Assembly (NCBI GenBank): GCA_023091735.1
Contig: JALKBU010000021.1
Coordinates: 62,001-126,000, forward strand
Length of the DNA stretch: 64,000 nucleotides
Origin: Trichomonas tenax
Taxonomy: Eukaryota; Parabasalia; Trichomonadida; Trichomonadidae
Direction: 5' to 3'
Positions 9,825 through 19,755 of this stretch are shown here, piece after piece; the first letter of the stretch is position 1, and every line of letters starts with the position of its first letter. Both the position numbers and the translations under genes were made by a program. The notes below the pieces were generated by a model that searched no databases, was not told the origin of the DNA, and was given only the letters and a program-made list of their open reading frames with translations.

Positions 9825-10931
9825 ATGAAGATTGGTATTCCAAAGGAAATCAAAGATCATGAATTCCGTGTCGCCATCACACCATCTGGTGTTCAGCAAT
9901 TTGTTGCTGCTGGCCACGAAGTTTACATAGAGCATAACGCTGGTGTTGGCAGTGGCTTCCCAGATGAAATCTACGTGAAGGTCGGTGCTAAGATCCTTCC
10001 AACAGCCAAGGATGTTTATGACATCGCCGACATGATCTACAAGGTCAAGGAACCAATCGGCCCAGAGTACGAGATGATCCATGAGGGTCAAATCGTTTTC
10101 GCCTACTTCCACTTCGCTTGCGAAAAGGAACTCACAGAGGCTATGATCAAGTCAAAGTCCATCTGCATTGCCTTCGAGACAGTCCGTGGACCAGATGGCC
10201 GCTCTCTTCCACTTCTCGTCCCAATGTCCCAGGTTGCAGGCAGAATGGCTGCTCAGGAGGGTGCTCGCTTCCTCGAACGCCCACAGGGTGGCAAGGGTAT
10301 CCTTCTTTCTGGTGTTCCAGGAGTCAAGCCAGCTAACGTTCTCGTTCTCGGTGCTGGTACAGTCGGCTACTTCGCTGCTCTTTCACTCGCTGGCATGGGT
10401 GCCACAGTCACAATCACTGATGTTTCCATCCCAAGACTCAACCAGATCCGTGACTACCTTCCGGCCAACGTTTCCACACTTTACTCCACAAAGTACAACA
10501 TCGAGCAGGAACTCCCACACGCTGACCTCATCATCGGCTGCGCTCTCATCCCAGGTGCTAAGGCTCCACACCTTATCTCCAAGGATATGCTCCACCTCGT
10601 CAAGGAGGGCACAGTCCTGGTCGATGTCGCTATCGACCAGGGTGGCTGCTTCGAGTCTTCTCACCCAACATCTCACACCGACCCAATATTCATGTACGAC
10701 GGCAAGGTCCACTACTGCGTCGGCAACATCCCAGGTGCAGTTCCATTCACATCAACACCAGCTCTCGCCAACGCTACAATGTCATACGCTCTCCAGATCG
10801 CCAACTTAGGCTGGGAGAAGGCCTGCAGAATGGACAAGGGCCTCGCTCAGGGTCTCAACATCGTCAATGGCAAGGTCACTTGCAAGGGTGTTGCGGATGC
10901 ATTCAACCTTCCATTTGAGCCATGGGCTTAA
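9825..10931 (+). CDS. Alanine dehydrogenase (NAD-dependent, bacterial type)
   Basis: A full-length 368-residue enzyme that interconverts L-alanine and pyruvate plus ammonia with NAD. Catalytic and substrate residues sit at the usual positions: Arg15 (EFRVAITP), Lys75 (KVKEP), His96 (YFHFA) and Asp271 (VAIDQGG). The Rossmann motif GAGTVG is at about 177-182. The C-terminal NIPGAVPFTSTPALANAT block is diagnostic. No targeting signal is evident, so it is probably cytosolic and linked to the anaerobe's alanine and pyruvate balance. The protein starts exactly at MKIGIPKE like bacterial homologues; the frame extends upstream only through non-ATG codons. Codon use is fully adapted to its neighbours, so any transfer from bacteria is old. 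Confidence 0.95.
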   Translation: MKIGIPKEIKDHEFRVAITPSGVQQFVAAGHEVYIEHNAGVGSGFPDEIYVKVGAKILPTAKDVYDIADMIYKVKEPIGPEYEMIHEGQIVFAYFHFACEKELTEAMIKSKSICIAFETVRGPDGRSLPLLVPMSQVAGRMAAQEGARFLERPQGGKGILLSGVPGVKPANVLVLGAGTVGYFAALSLAGMGATVTITDVSIPRLNQIRDYLPANVSTLYSTKYNIEQELPHADLIIGCALIPGAKAPHLISKDMLHLVKEGTVLVDVAIDQGGCFESSHPTSHTDPIFMYDGKVHYCVGNIPGAVPFTSTPALANATMSYALQIANLGWEKACRMDKGLAQGLNIVNGKVTCKGVADAFNLPFEPWA

Positions 10932-11452
10932 GCATCACTTATAAATAATCCTTTTTAGTCTTTGCAACAAAATTTCACTCTCTGAGTTCTTTCTATTAAA
11001 GTTGGTTTTCCGATACTGTGAGTATACGAAAACCACGTCTTTTTGTGCATCTACAACTACACACATATATGACTCCCCCAGATAACACAACGATGAATGT
11101 GTGAGCATCGAACGGCCTATTTCCACAATTTCATTTCCTTAGATTTCAAACTATTTGTGTGAATATCCTCGGAATAGCGTTATCAACATAAAGAAACAGT
11201 GGAATCCGTCGTCATTGAGAGTTTTGCCATCGTTACATTTCGGCGGAAAAAACACTTGATGGAAAAACTTGGATTACACACGAAATCACGACAGAAACAG
11301 AGAGGTCAAGACATTGCTCGCCAACATCACCAAAAATTTCGAGTATAAAATATTACGATGACTGCAATATCAACGATAAACGCGAGATTGACACGAAATA
11401 CGACTATATACGACATAAGTATATCACTTCAAACAATTTTATTACAAAATAC
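10932..11452. other. Intergenic spacer between convergent genes
   Basis: I see no gene, RNA gene or repeat in this stretch. Confidence 0.5.
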
Positions 11453-12304
11453 TTACTTCTGGAGCTGATCCAGAATTGGACCCGAGACTAGGAACTGACT
11501 GAAGCAGGCTTCACCAGAATTTTCTGACGTTTTCACGTTCTTTATCGACAATCTGTCATTTTGGATGGGATAAGGAAGCCAGATCGTCTGAGATTCGTCA
11601 ATGTCGGGTTTTAGTGATGCGTGGAACAAATAACTCTGCTTCTGCTTTACTACCTCGATGTCGAAAGACGTGACAGAGCAATGCGAAGTCATGAAAGGTG
11701 CAAACTCAAGCTTTCTGATTATTTTTGGCTCTGTTAGTGTGATATCGAAACCAGTCGCATTGCAAAAGCACAGGCCCACGCTCATTTGGCAGTTTTCCGT
11801 TGTTTCTTGAGGATAATCAAGAAGTGATATTTTAGCCAAAATCGATTTTTGAACAGGAGTAACTTTGGACATTAATTGCTTAAGAGAAACGAGTATCCTG
11901 CCTTTATCTACGATTAAACTTTCTTTCTTACGTAAAAATTGCGCTGCTGCAATTTTAATTCTTGTTTCAGGGTCCTTTACCGGCTTTTTAGACGGTTTAT
12001 GTGTAGAAATAGGTGTTGATGGTTGTGTAGGCCTTGGAGTTGGAACAATTGTTGGAATTGGTATTTTTTCAGTGGAAATGTCCGTGTTTTTATTTGCTTT
12101 ATCATTGCCTTGAGAATTATAATATGTTTCATATCCATTCTCGTTTCTATTCGGATTTATTGGATGATATGAATAATCATCGTAGAATGAGTTGATATTT
12201 CTTATAGGAGGAGAAAGTTTCGGCTCTATGTGGAAAGGAGCTGCAATGAAACTGAAGAATTTTAATACAAATAAAAAGATAAATACAATTAATTTCATAT
12301 GCAC
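11453..12304 (-). CDS. Secreted protein with Pro/Thr-rich linker and C-terminal SUN-like or galactose-binding-like domain
   Basis: A 283-residue protein beginning with a clear signal peptide (MHMKLIVFIFLFVLKFFSFIAAP). Residues about 75-110 form a Pro/Thr/Lys-rich linker (VPTPRPTQPSTPISTHKPSKK). The C-terminal 120 residues carry five cysteines and strands of the type IIRKLEFAPFMTSHCSVTSFDIEVV and IWLPYPIQNDRLSIKNVKTS, suggestive of a SUN or discoidin-like beta sandwich. There is no membrane segment at the C-terminus, so it is probably secreted or lumenal. Upstream on the coding strand is ACGTGACATTG within a palindrome (12325-12347), a variant of the start-proximal motif. Met3 is an alternative start. 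The domain assignment is an inference. Confidence 0.8.
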   Translation of the reverse strand: MHMKLIVFIFLFVLKFFSFIAAPFHIEPKLSPPIRNINSFYDDYSYHPINPNRNENGYETYYNSQGNDKANKNTDISTEKIPIPTIVPTPRPTQPSTPISTHKPSKKPVKDPETRIKIAAAQFLRKKESLIVDKGRILVSLKQLMSKVTPVQKSILAKISLLDYPQETTENCQMSVGLCFCNATGFDITLTEPKIIRKLEFAPFMTSHCSVTSFDIEVVKQKQSYLFHASLKPDIDESQTIWLPYPIQNDRLSIKNVKTSENSGEACFSQFLVSGPILDQLQK

Positions 12305-12324
12305 GTTTAAAAATTAAAATTCAA

Positions 12325-12347
12325 TGTCACGTAAAATTTACGTGACA
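12325..12347. promoter_or_regulatory. Palindromic GTCACGTAAA/TTTACGTGAC site between divergent units
   Basis: A 23-bp palindrome with one central unpaired base. It reads ACGTGACA on both strands, a variant of the AAAAGTGAC motif seen at gene starts. It lies 20-45 bp upstream of the secreted-protein gene on one strand and upstream of a decayed surface-family copy on the other. Confidence 0.5.
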
Positions 12348-12480
12348 AAAAATATGTAGAAGCCTTAAAAATGACAATTACATCGCCTTTAAGAAAAGTA
12401 TCAAATTTATGATTGCTTTCACAATCTGATTGACTATCATTCATATTATAAAGGATATCATCTTGATTCAACAAGATTGA

Positions 12481-13056
12481 AGTTTTTTTTCGAAAAATTA
12501 TAATGAAGCTTTTCAAGAAGTTTATTTTATCAATACTGGCGATAAATTTAATGTTTTAGGACATATTACAGAAATATTTAAAAATGATCATCTACTTAAT
12601 TTCATGCTACATTATCCACAAAAATTTCCAAATGATTATTTCGTTTTCAATCAAAGTACACATCCACTTTATACTTTGAATGTTGAGAATCTCTCGTTTA
12701 ATATTATAACATCGGGAAATTGCAAAGACTTAAATTCTCCAGATGGAAGAAAGTTCATTGGACTTGGATTGTCATCAAATAATCAAACGATTATCGATGG
12801 TAATCCCAAAGGTGAATATTGGTTTTGGTCCATTGGAGTCAACACCATTTTTGGTGGTACAAATAAGTTTCCTGGGCCTATTTGTAACACAACAGAATAT
12901 TCTGTGCACGAGGGAAATATTTGGCTTAAAGTCAAAGATCTGAATTACATCAACTTCTTACCGAATCTTTTTCATATCTGCTCAAATGATTTGAACTTAA
13001 TATTATTACATCCAAGGCTTTCACATATTTACGTTTTTATTTCTATTCTAATTTAA
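12481..13056 (+). pseudogene. Outlying copy of the FPGP/DLWIMI surface-type family, no in-frame start
   Basis: The frame is open from just after a TGA at about 12478 through 13056 but has no ATG until deep inside (12604). It shares with the tandem array at 48.35-54.16 kb the order WFWSIG...FPGPI...GNIWLKVKDL and a hydrophobic C-terminus (HIYVFISILI). The N-terminal part (AFQEVYFINTGDKFNVLGHI, then FMLHYPQKFPNDYFVF) is quite different from the array copies. It may be a 5'-truncated gene, or the family may start in an unusual way (see findings). Function is unknown. Confidence 0.55.
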
Positions 13057-13119
13057 TATTATAAAAGCGGTTTTATACGTTTTTTCCGATTAAAAAGTAA
13101 CATAATCTGTCATGTGACG

Positions 13120-13391
13120 GGTACTTTAGATACCTAAGATCTATACATGGTAAAAATATAGCTCAGAATGGATATGTAAAAGTTACTCTTCAAGATCCTA
13201 ATTTATCTCCTCGAGATTCAAATCTTCTTTGCGAAGAAATCAATACCACTTCATGGTGGTTGTGTACAAAGACAGGAAGCCAAGTAACATTTGATTTTCT
13301 TACTCCAATTATATTTAATAGAATTCAAATTCACCGAGGAGGAGGGTATCATAGGTATTGCTGGGCAATTATCAAAGTAACCTTATTTTAG
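13120..13391 (+). pseudogene. Fragment of a discoidin-like (F5/8 type C-like) surface protein
   Basis: The readable frame gives YVKVTLQDPNLSPRDSNLLC, then SWWLCTKTGSQVTFDFLTP and FNRIQIHRGGGY, which has the W/F...V.F.F..P..F..I.I.RGG spacing of a discoidin-type beta sandwich. It has no start or proper end. An AAAAGTAAC sequence precedes it by about 80 bases. I call it a decayed fragment. Confidence 0.45.
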
Positions 13392-13720
13392 TTGGTTAAA
13401 TGCTTTTGCCTTGTTGGTGGTGCTGATTCGCAAGAAAGAAATACAATTTGCTTATCTGTCGACAAATCAAATTGCAACTCTTCAAGGATGAGGAATATGG
13501 ATCTCTCAAATATCAGTTGTATGATGAGCTCGGTCATGATATCATGATATCGAGTACATTTTTTCAGGATTTTTTTTTCTGAGGTTGATTCATGGTGCAT
13601 GGCACCAAAAGAAGAATTTAATGTAGAAGCCAAACCTTCTATCAAAATATCTTCAAACAGCTTCCTAAAGAATATAAATTTCCTTCTCAATCTCTTATTG
13701 TGAGATATAAGTGAATTCAA

Positions 13721-13905
13721 TCAAGTAAGCTAAAGCTGGCACCAATGAAATTTCTAGGGGCCACTTTTGTCAGATTTTCGTCCGGATCCATTGGGTCATT
13801 AGGAAACTTCTGTGTTTTTAGGTATTTAGTGGAAGTTGAGTAACCAACAGCTTCATTACCTAGTGTATGATCGATTTCATTGAATGCATCCACGGCTCTC
13901 AGACT
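13721..13905 (-). mobile_element. Decayed transposase-like N-terminal fragment
   Basis: Between two stops the minus strand reads AVDAFNEIDHTLGNEAVGYS, TSTKYLKTQKFPNDPMD and APRNFIGASFSLLD. An E-I---LG-----YST--KYLK pattern is what I would expect of the helix-turn-helix head of trichomonad mariner-type transposases. Further minus-strand reading to 13388 is out of frame and not assignable. Identification is tentative. Confidence 0.35.
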
Positions 13906-14156
13906 TTATTTGAGAGAAAAAGCACAATTGAGTTGAGTTCCATTAAAAAATAAAAAAAAAAAAATTAAACGAAAAAATTTTTTAAACGCATTTTCTTTGC
14001 ATAAAACATTATCTAACTCAATATGGAAACTAGTAAAAAGTCCCAAACTAATATAATCCTAGTTATTTTATGGGAGCTATATATGCGTATCTTCAAATCG
14101 ATTTAAAGTTAATCCTAGCTTGAGATGCTACACTTCGTTGGGTTACCCTATATAAC

Positions 14157-14929
14157 AATGATGTGGAATATGTGAATATTATATCACAATATTTCCCTTT
14201 TTTCAAAGAGTACAAAGATAAGTTTGCAAAAGGTTTCATGACTAATTCTATATACATAATGCCGCAGATAACAAGGTATATTGTAACAGCAGGTTATGAG
14301 TTTCCAATTACATATCTAAAAGCCGATAGTTTAAGTCCACACTGGCGAGCGCATAAATTTGCAATGGTATCGAGATCGATGTCGCATTTGGATAGATCAG
14401 GAGATTACTCACTGGCAGAGGAGTACTTCAGTTACTGCACTGTATTAGGATGCACATCATGGTTTTTTCATCTGCAAAATACCTAATTTTTGGAATTCAA
14501 AAGAGCTGCAAAATCAAATGAAACCATATTTATTAGCAGAGGTCTTGAAAGGACCAACTTTCTATGCTAACAGGCAAGGAAAATTTAAGGGATTTGCAAA
14601 TGATAACTGGGCAGTGAATTGCTAAAAAGATGGAACTTGTTATACATCATTTTTCCTTCTAAAAGACAGCAATTCAAAGAGTGTTCTTTGTTTCTGATGG
14701 AGCCAAATGTAAAATAAACGGAAATATGATAAAGATGAGTTCAAGTGTTCCATTAGGTTCTGTAATAGTGAAATATGGTCATTTAACTAAAGTCGCAATA
14801 ATCGTTCGTTATGTTGTTGCTGGCGTCACTTGTGTAGCCATAATTGCAATAATAGTTGCAATAGTCTTCGCTGTCGAGAGGGAGAAAGGTTCTGATGAGA
14901 AATCAGACCTCCATGATTCAGTAGTATAG
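14157..14929 (+). pseudogene. Frameshifted remnant of a type I membrane protein, family not recognised
   Basis: Three coding-like pieces follow one another in different frames: 14157-14486 (YVNIISQYFPFFKEYKDKFA and YCTVLGCTSWFFHLQNT), 14500-14628 (ELQNQMKPYLLAEVLKGPTF, ANRQGKFKGFANDNWAVNC) and 14640-14929. The last ends in a strong transmembrane helix (about VAIIVRYVVAGVTCVAIIAI and IVAIVFAV) and an acidic/basic cytosolic tail (EREKGSDEKSDLHDSVV). At least two frameshifts and a stop separate them. It looks like a dead surface-protein gene. Confidence 0.5.
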
Positions 14930-15199
14930 ATTTTTTTTATCGCGAAATTGTGACAAAAAGTAACCCTTTTAAAATTCTTTTGAATATCAAAGTTTTAAAC
15001 ACAGATACATATTTCAATTCTAGACACAAAGTTTTAGCTTTCAAAAATGATTTTTCAATTTTTCATTTTTTCAATTCTTGCGATTTAATCATTTATCCAA
15101 GATTTTCAATCATTGTATCAACCTCAAAATCTATTTGTATATATATAATAATGTCAGATATCAACTTTGAAAAATTCAGTGAAAATATTCTTTAGTTCA

Positions 15200-15415
15200 T
15201 CTTCATCATTGAAGGTGCACCTCATCGATCGATTCTTCTTCACCGAGGATTCTCTATCAACAGGAGGGCTGGAATGATTGAGGTGCAGATTTCAAGAGCA
15301 GATGCCTTGAAATCGAACTGCATGCCTCTCCATCAACAGGAGTGCTTGATTTGCTGCCTCTTGTTGAGAGAGAAGCTTGAGGGCTGAAAGCATTATCAAT
15401 CGTGCTTCCTCCTAT
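15200..15415. other. GC-richer structured segment, possible non-coding RNA
   Basis: Within AT-rich DNA, about 200 bases have balanced composition and nested self-complementarity: GCACCTCA (about 15217) with TGAGGTGC (about 15279); a repeated ATCAACAGGAG with GCT after it (about 15257 and 15333); and CTCTCCATCAACAGGAG followed by CTCTTGTTGAGAGAG. No frame is coding-like. I could not match it to tRNA, 5S, SRP, RNase P or snRNA signatures. Confidence 0.35.
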
Positions 15416-15639
15416 AAATTAATGACACTTTTTAAGTGTTTCTGACATTTTCGATTTTACAATAATCATCACCGTCACTTTTTAAAATTGAACACTTTAC
15501 ATATCAAATGTCAGAATCACACATTTTTGGTCGTAACACATTGAGTTTTCTTCTTCCCAAAAACAGCATTGTAAGGAAGTTGCCCTTCTATCGTCTCAGA
15601 AAATTTTGAGAACCCAAAAAAATTCGTTATTGGAAGAAA

Positions 15640-17820
15640 ATGGGGTGTATAATGGACACGCCTCAGCGCGTTCGCCCCAAACCAAAGCCAATGGCCGCGT
15701 CCAACATCAACAATCCTATGAACGAACAACAGTCAAATGCTATAGATCAGTCGACACTAAGAAACGATTTTATTAATATAATGCAAGGAATTCAGCAACT
15801 TCCAAGACCCAACAAAACACAGCCCGTCGTATGCTTATCCAAATTGTCGATGCCAATTCTCATTGCGCCGCTCATATTGGAGAATAGCGATTCAACAAAT
15901 GTCACTCTCCCCGTTATCGGTATCGCGAGGACGGAGAAGGGAAGGGCCGTCGCGTTCGGAAATACGAAGATGCTGCTGGAATGCACGAGAGAAAATACTG
16001 ATGCTTCTGCTTTTTTGGAAAATATCATTAAGTGGGCGTCTGGCGTTATAAGGGGTTATATATCTTTGCTGATCGTCGGCTTCGAGGACAAGGAAGCTGA
16101 AATCATTACAAAGAACTCCACAGGCTTCGGATTTAGAATCGTCGTCCAGAAGAACTTGGAGAATATTCAGCACCACCAAGTTGTTATCGTCCCCAGTGAC
16201 TTTGACGACGAAAACGGAGATCTCTTGAATTTTGTTATGAACGGCGGAGGCTTGATTTGCACACTTCAGCCTCCGAAGCCTGTTCCTGATCCATTCAGAT
16301 ACAGAATGAATGAAACTCTCATTAAGTGTGGTTTGGGATTCCCTGCTTCTAATTTGCTCGCAGGACCCGTTAATGCGCCATATCTTAAGATTAATTTCCA
16401 CTTATCTGCACTCGCGAAACTTACCTTCTCAGGGTTGGCACAATCACTTATAGATGTTCTTAATAATCCAAATATTGAAATTTCAGAATTAGATGCTTGC
16501 GTTGAAGCTGGACGTCACAACGTTTCGACAATGCCTCAGGAAAGTAACCCCGAGCTTGTGCAGCTCGCACACGCAGCAGTTACTTACTTAAGAGCGCATA
16601 ACTTCTCTACACCGGAAGGTTACTGCCCTGAATTGACACACTGCGTCATTGCGGTCCTTCTTTGCGAAATACAGGCGAAACTCTCAGCCCAGGACTTCGC
16701 TGGTCATGATTTTTCAGAAAGATTCCCAGAACGCGCCAGCGAAGAGCCATCAGAGCAGGACGTTGCCACTGTCCATCTCACTCTACAGAACGAAGGCTGG
16801 TATTCGACAGGATACTGGTTAACAGCCGGAATTGTTTCAAGAATAACAGTCAACGAATTACCAGATATTCCTCTCGTTGTGGAAGTTGGTATGCACGCGG
16901 AAGCTATTTTCACGAAGGAAGCTCCTTGGAAGCGTTGGCCGATCATCACAACGATGTTCGAGCTCGATGAAGTTACAGAGATTGCCAATCCATTCGGCGG
17001 CATGATCTACATCATCCTCGACCATACAGTCAGCACACCAATCACATTAGACATCACAATAGACCATATATTCCCATACCCAATGTATTCGCTTGAAGAT
17101 CCACAAGTTTGGGAGAATACTAAGGATAGAGGAGCTCCATGGGCTGAAGTTGAGACATACTACATGACGTTAGTTGCCCCAGCTAAGATCGTCCGCACTT
17201 GCCCGAACCTTCAGGCAAACTGCAAGATGATCGACGGCCTCATCGAGTCTGTTCTTGAGTTCTTAGGTGATCACTCAGAGCACAAGTTCCGCTGCATATT
17301 CGACATAGAGTTGATTGACATGCCTGTGTGCGGCTACCCAATCATCATGCATATTGATGCTGCCGAGTCCTTCTTCTCAGACACAAACCCATCAGAATCG
17401 TTATTTGTCCTCACAACATACGTAGGCATGCTTTCTTTGCCAGAGGGTGCTTTCGATGCAGGCAAAGAATCATCACTTGCTTGCGCTGCTGCTTGTGCTG
17501 CATTCCTCAAGATGTGGCCTCGCGTTTCACCACTCGATTACTCAAGAGATATGTTGCCACCTCAGTTCAATGAGCTTTGGAACATCTACAAGAAGGATAA
17601 CGGCAGAACAATCACAGCCGCCATGGTCTCTATCAGGCAGATGAAGTTCAAGGACACTGATGATGCTTGGGCTACGTTCATCTCAGAGATTCAGATGCAA
17701 ACAGGTTTGTCACTTGATCATCTTATCTTCAACCAGAACGAATCGAAAGTACAGTCGCAAATGACAGTTGTTTCCTCAAAATCCTCTGCTTCATTGCAGT
17801 CTTTCCAACTTATTGCCTAA
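15640..17820 (+). CDS. TCAF/FAM115-like protein with M60-like domain, catalytic motif absent
   Basis: A 726-residue protein. Residues about 60-330 form an N-terminal domain (MPILIAPLILENSDSTNVTL... MNGGGLICTLQPP, a class I glutamine-amidotransferase-like layout). Residues about 350-700 carry the M60-like block: STGYWLTAGIVSRITV at about 387, then PLVVEVGMHAE, KRWPIITTMFELDEVTEIAN, PFGGMIYI and MKFKDTDDAWATF. M60 peptidases use HExxH; I find none, only CGYPIIMHID near the expected place, so it should not be a protease, as in vertebrate TCAF proteins. MGC at the N-terminus would suit N-myristoylation plus palmitoylation at the inner plasma membrane. There is no signal peptide. Met5 is the alternative start and would remove the lipidation site. 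Confidence 0.82.
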   Translation: MGCIMDTPQRVRPKPKPMAASNINNPMNEQQSNAIDQSTLRNDFINIMQGIQQLPRPNKTQPVVCLSKLSMPILIAPLILENSDSTNVTLPVIGIARTEKGRAVAFGNTKMLLECTRENTDASAFLENIIKWASGVIRGYISLLIVGFEDKEAEIITKNSTGFGFRIVVQKNLENIQHHQVVIVPSDFDDENGDLLNFVMNGGGLICTLQPPKPVPDPFRYRMNETLIKCGLGFPASNLLAGPVNAPYLKINFHLSALAKLTFSGLAQSLIDVLNNPNIEISELDACVEAGRHNVSTMPQESNPELVQLAHAAVTYLRAHNFSTPEGYCPELTHCVIAVLLCEIQAKLSAQDFAGHDFSERFPERASEEPSEQDVATVHLTLQNEGWYSTGYWLTAGIVSRITVNELPDIPLVVEVGMHAEAIFTKEAPWKRWPIITTMFELDEVTEIANPFGGMIYIILDHTVSTPITLDITIDHIFPYPMYSLEDPQVWENTKDRGAPWAEVETYYMTLVAPAKIVRTCPNLQANCKMIDGLIESVLEFLGDHSEHKFRCIFDIELIDMPVCGYPIIMHIDAAESFFSDTNPSESLFVLTTYVGMLSLPEGAFDAGKESSLACAAACAAFLKMWPRVSPLDYSRDMLPPQFNELWNIYKKDNGRTITAAMVSIRQMKFKDTDDAWATFISEIQMQTGLSLDHLIFNQNESKVQSQMTVVSSKSSASLQSFQLIA

Positions 17821-18128
17821 CTTTTATTTTATATTTTTATATTTAATCATGAAATAATTTTGTATTAATTATTTGTTGTTATAGATTGTATTATTAACTT
17901 AAAATGCAAATACTTATACTCTGGGCTTCTTTTTCATTCTTAATAAATTTTTATAAAATTTTTAAATCGTATAACGCCTCCAAATATTTTGGAATTTCAT
18001 TCTTAAATTAAAAATGATATTTGTCAAGTGCAAAAACTCGTTAGAAAGAGAATAAAAAATTGTAATGATTGAGAAAAGCTGAAAAATACTCTATTTATTC
18101 AATCTATAAAACAAAAAATCTCTATAAT
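17821..18128. other. Short AT-rich spacer between convergent genes
   Basis: I see nothing but AT-rich 3' flanking DNA. Confidence 0.5.
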
Positions 18129-18665
18129 TCAAAACAAGTGGGCTCTCTTGAGAGCAAAGAATAATATAAAAGCACAGGTCATTCCGAGCAAAGCTGAAGA
18201 CCTAAGTGTAAGTTCCCTGAAAAACACATCCCGCAGATCAACAATATATTGAAATATTCCCGCGTGCGCAGGCGCTTTAAATGGCTCGTGAATGCAAGCC
18301 CATTTTTCCTGACAAAATGCCATCAGGTCTGGTATTGTTGTCGTGTTGCAGTGGTTTTCCATATATTCGTTAACACATGTCTGCCGAATAATTTCATAAG
18401 AATCTTCTAAACTATTGAGACGATTCGCAATTTCGTACGGAATTGATGATATTATCGAAATTGTGCACGATAGCAAGATGATTAATACGAAAATTTTCGA
18501 TACAATCGAAATATATTTTTCGGCCTTTCTGTATTGGATCCATCTATCATGCTCGAACGTCTTGCACAGATATACTGGGTCAGACAGAATCTCTGCTAAT
18601 TTTTTGGATATGTCTACCGCGTCCATTCCCCGCCCACCATTAAAGGGAACAAGATCCAAGGGCAT
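18129..18665 (-). CDS. Brr6/Brl1-type nuclear envelope protein
   Basis: A 178-residue protein with two membrane helices (about 51-73 and 156-172) flanking a lumenal loop with four cysteines: TCVNEYMENHCN (Cys97, Cys106) and FCQEKWACI (Cys118, Cys124), preceded and followed by the family's P-x-L and C--W--C pattern. This is the disulfide-bonded Brr6/Brl1 C-terminal domain. In yeasts these proteins sit in the nuclear envelope and ER and assist nuclear pore complex insertion and lipid homeostasis. The frame extends 12 codons further (to 18701), but I start at Met13 of that frame because AAAAGTGACA abuts this ATG exactly. The N-terminal soluble part is short, so this is a minimal version. Confidence 0.82.
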   Translation of the reverse strand: MPLDLVPFNGGRGMDAVDISKKLAEILSDPVYLCKTFEHDRWIQYRKAEKYISIVSKIFVLIILLSCTISIISSIPYEIANRLNSLEDSYEIIRQTCVNEYMENHCNTTTIPDLMAFCQEKWACIHEPFKAPAHAGIFQYIVDLRDVFFRELTLRSSALLGMTCAFILFFALKRAHLF

Positions 18666-18666
18666 T

Positions 18667-18675
18667 GTCACTTTT
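18667..18675 (-). promoter_or_regulatory. AAAAGTGAC start-proximal motif of the Brr6-like gene
   Basis: On the coding strand the sequence is CCAAAAGTGACAATG, placing the motif one base upstream of the ATG. The same motif precedes several other genes in the window and decides the start here. Confidence 0.65.
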
Positions 18676-19755
18676 GGATATTGCAAAAAGACACTTTTCA
18701 AAGAAAATTTTCGGTGAGTTAAATTTTACCCCATATAGTTATATTCATGGGTTTGTTAACCCGAAAAGTGACAAGCATCAAAAAATCCCCGCCAAATTTT
18801 GAGTTCCTGAGCTTATACACTATATATTTCATGTCTAAATCCTATATAATATATATGCTAAGTTATTTTTGTTATATCTTTAAATTTTACACATTATTGA
18901 GATATATCCTGAGCGATTTATTGGTTTTTCTCTATTTACAGAGGATAAATCTTTATAAATTTTCTTTCCTAATACACAGCTTTGTTGTTTGGTCAGTTTT
19001 GATAAATCTAGAAAATATGGAAAAATAAATTAGGCAATGATTTGTTCATTCGACCAATGAGCAAATATATTCGATTCACATTTTGGTCAAGGCCAAATTG
19101 CACTTATCTTTGTCTCCTTTAACAGTTCCATATTTATCATAACTTTTCAATATATACTCTCATACTCCAATCATATTGAAATATATCATATTTAAGCCAG
19201 CAAAGTGATTCTCATTCTCTCCACACTTGGAACACAGTTTGCAAAACAATTCTTCTGTCTCATGCTTTCAACAGTGTAACAAAGCTTCCCAAACTATAAA
19301 ATTACTCAAATCATACTACATTAATAGTTTATTGGTGCTATGAATACTAATTCTGTATATTGATGGATATCAAAATAAAATTGTAATCCAAATACAAAAG
19401 CAATATGATAGCTAAATATTACTCAATAATTAAAGTCAAAACATCATATGTAAGCATGTTCAAATGAATCAATATAAAAAAGCGATTTTCATTTGTGACT
19501 CAAATGACGGGAAAGTTATAATGTTAGCATTAAAAATTCCTACAAAATATAATCATAAAGCAGGTGATCGATGAATCCAACAGTTGAGGTTTGGATAATC
19601 AATAAAACCACAAAAACAAAAGAAAAAAGATATAGTTTATTGGTAAAAAGTTCTGCATTTTAGACAGACAGTAGAATAATGGAATGCTTTTGGATGTAAA
19701 AGAATTTTATTACGTAAATATAAATTTGACGATCATTGTAAAGTTTATTTTTCAA
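18676..19755. other. Intergenic spacer upstream of divergent genes
   Basis: A CCCGAAAAGTGACAAGC occurs on the plus strand near 18760 without a convincing gene behind it; the 93-codon frame that covers it is AT-rich filler. Otherwise it is AT-rich with no RNA gene or repeat seen. Confidence 0.5.

Noticed and set aside
10118..10809. Long open frames inside alanine dehydrogenase on both strands
   Set aside because: They are shadows of the C-ending codon use of the real gene.
13388..13720. 110-codon minus-strand frame
   Set aside because: It is out of frame with the transposase-like fragment and has no recognisable motif of its own.
18747..19028. 93-codon plus-strand frame behind a GAAAAGTGAC motif
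   Set aside because: Almost pure Ile/Leu/Tyr/Phe filler from AT-rich DNA, with no domain.
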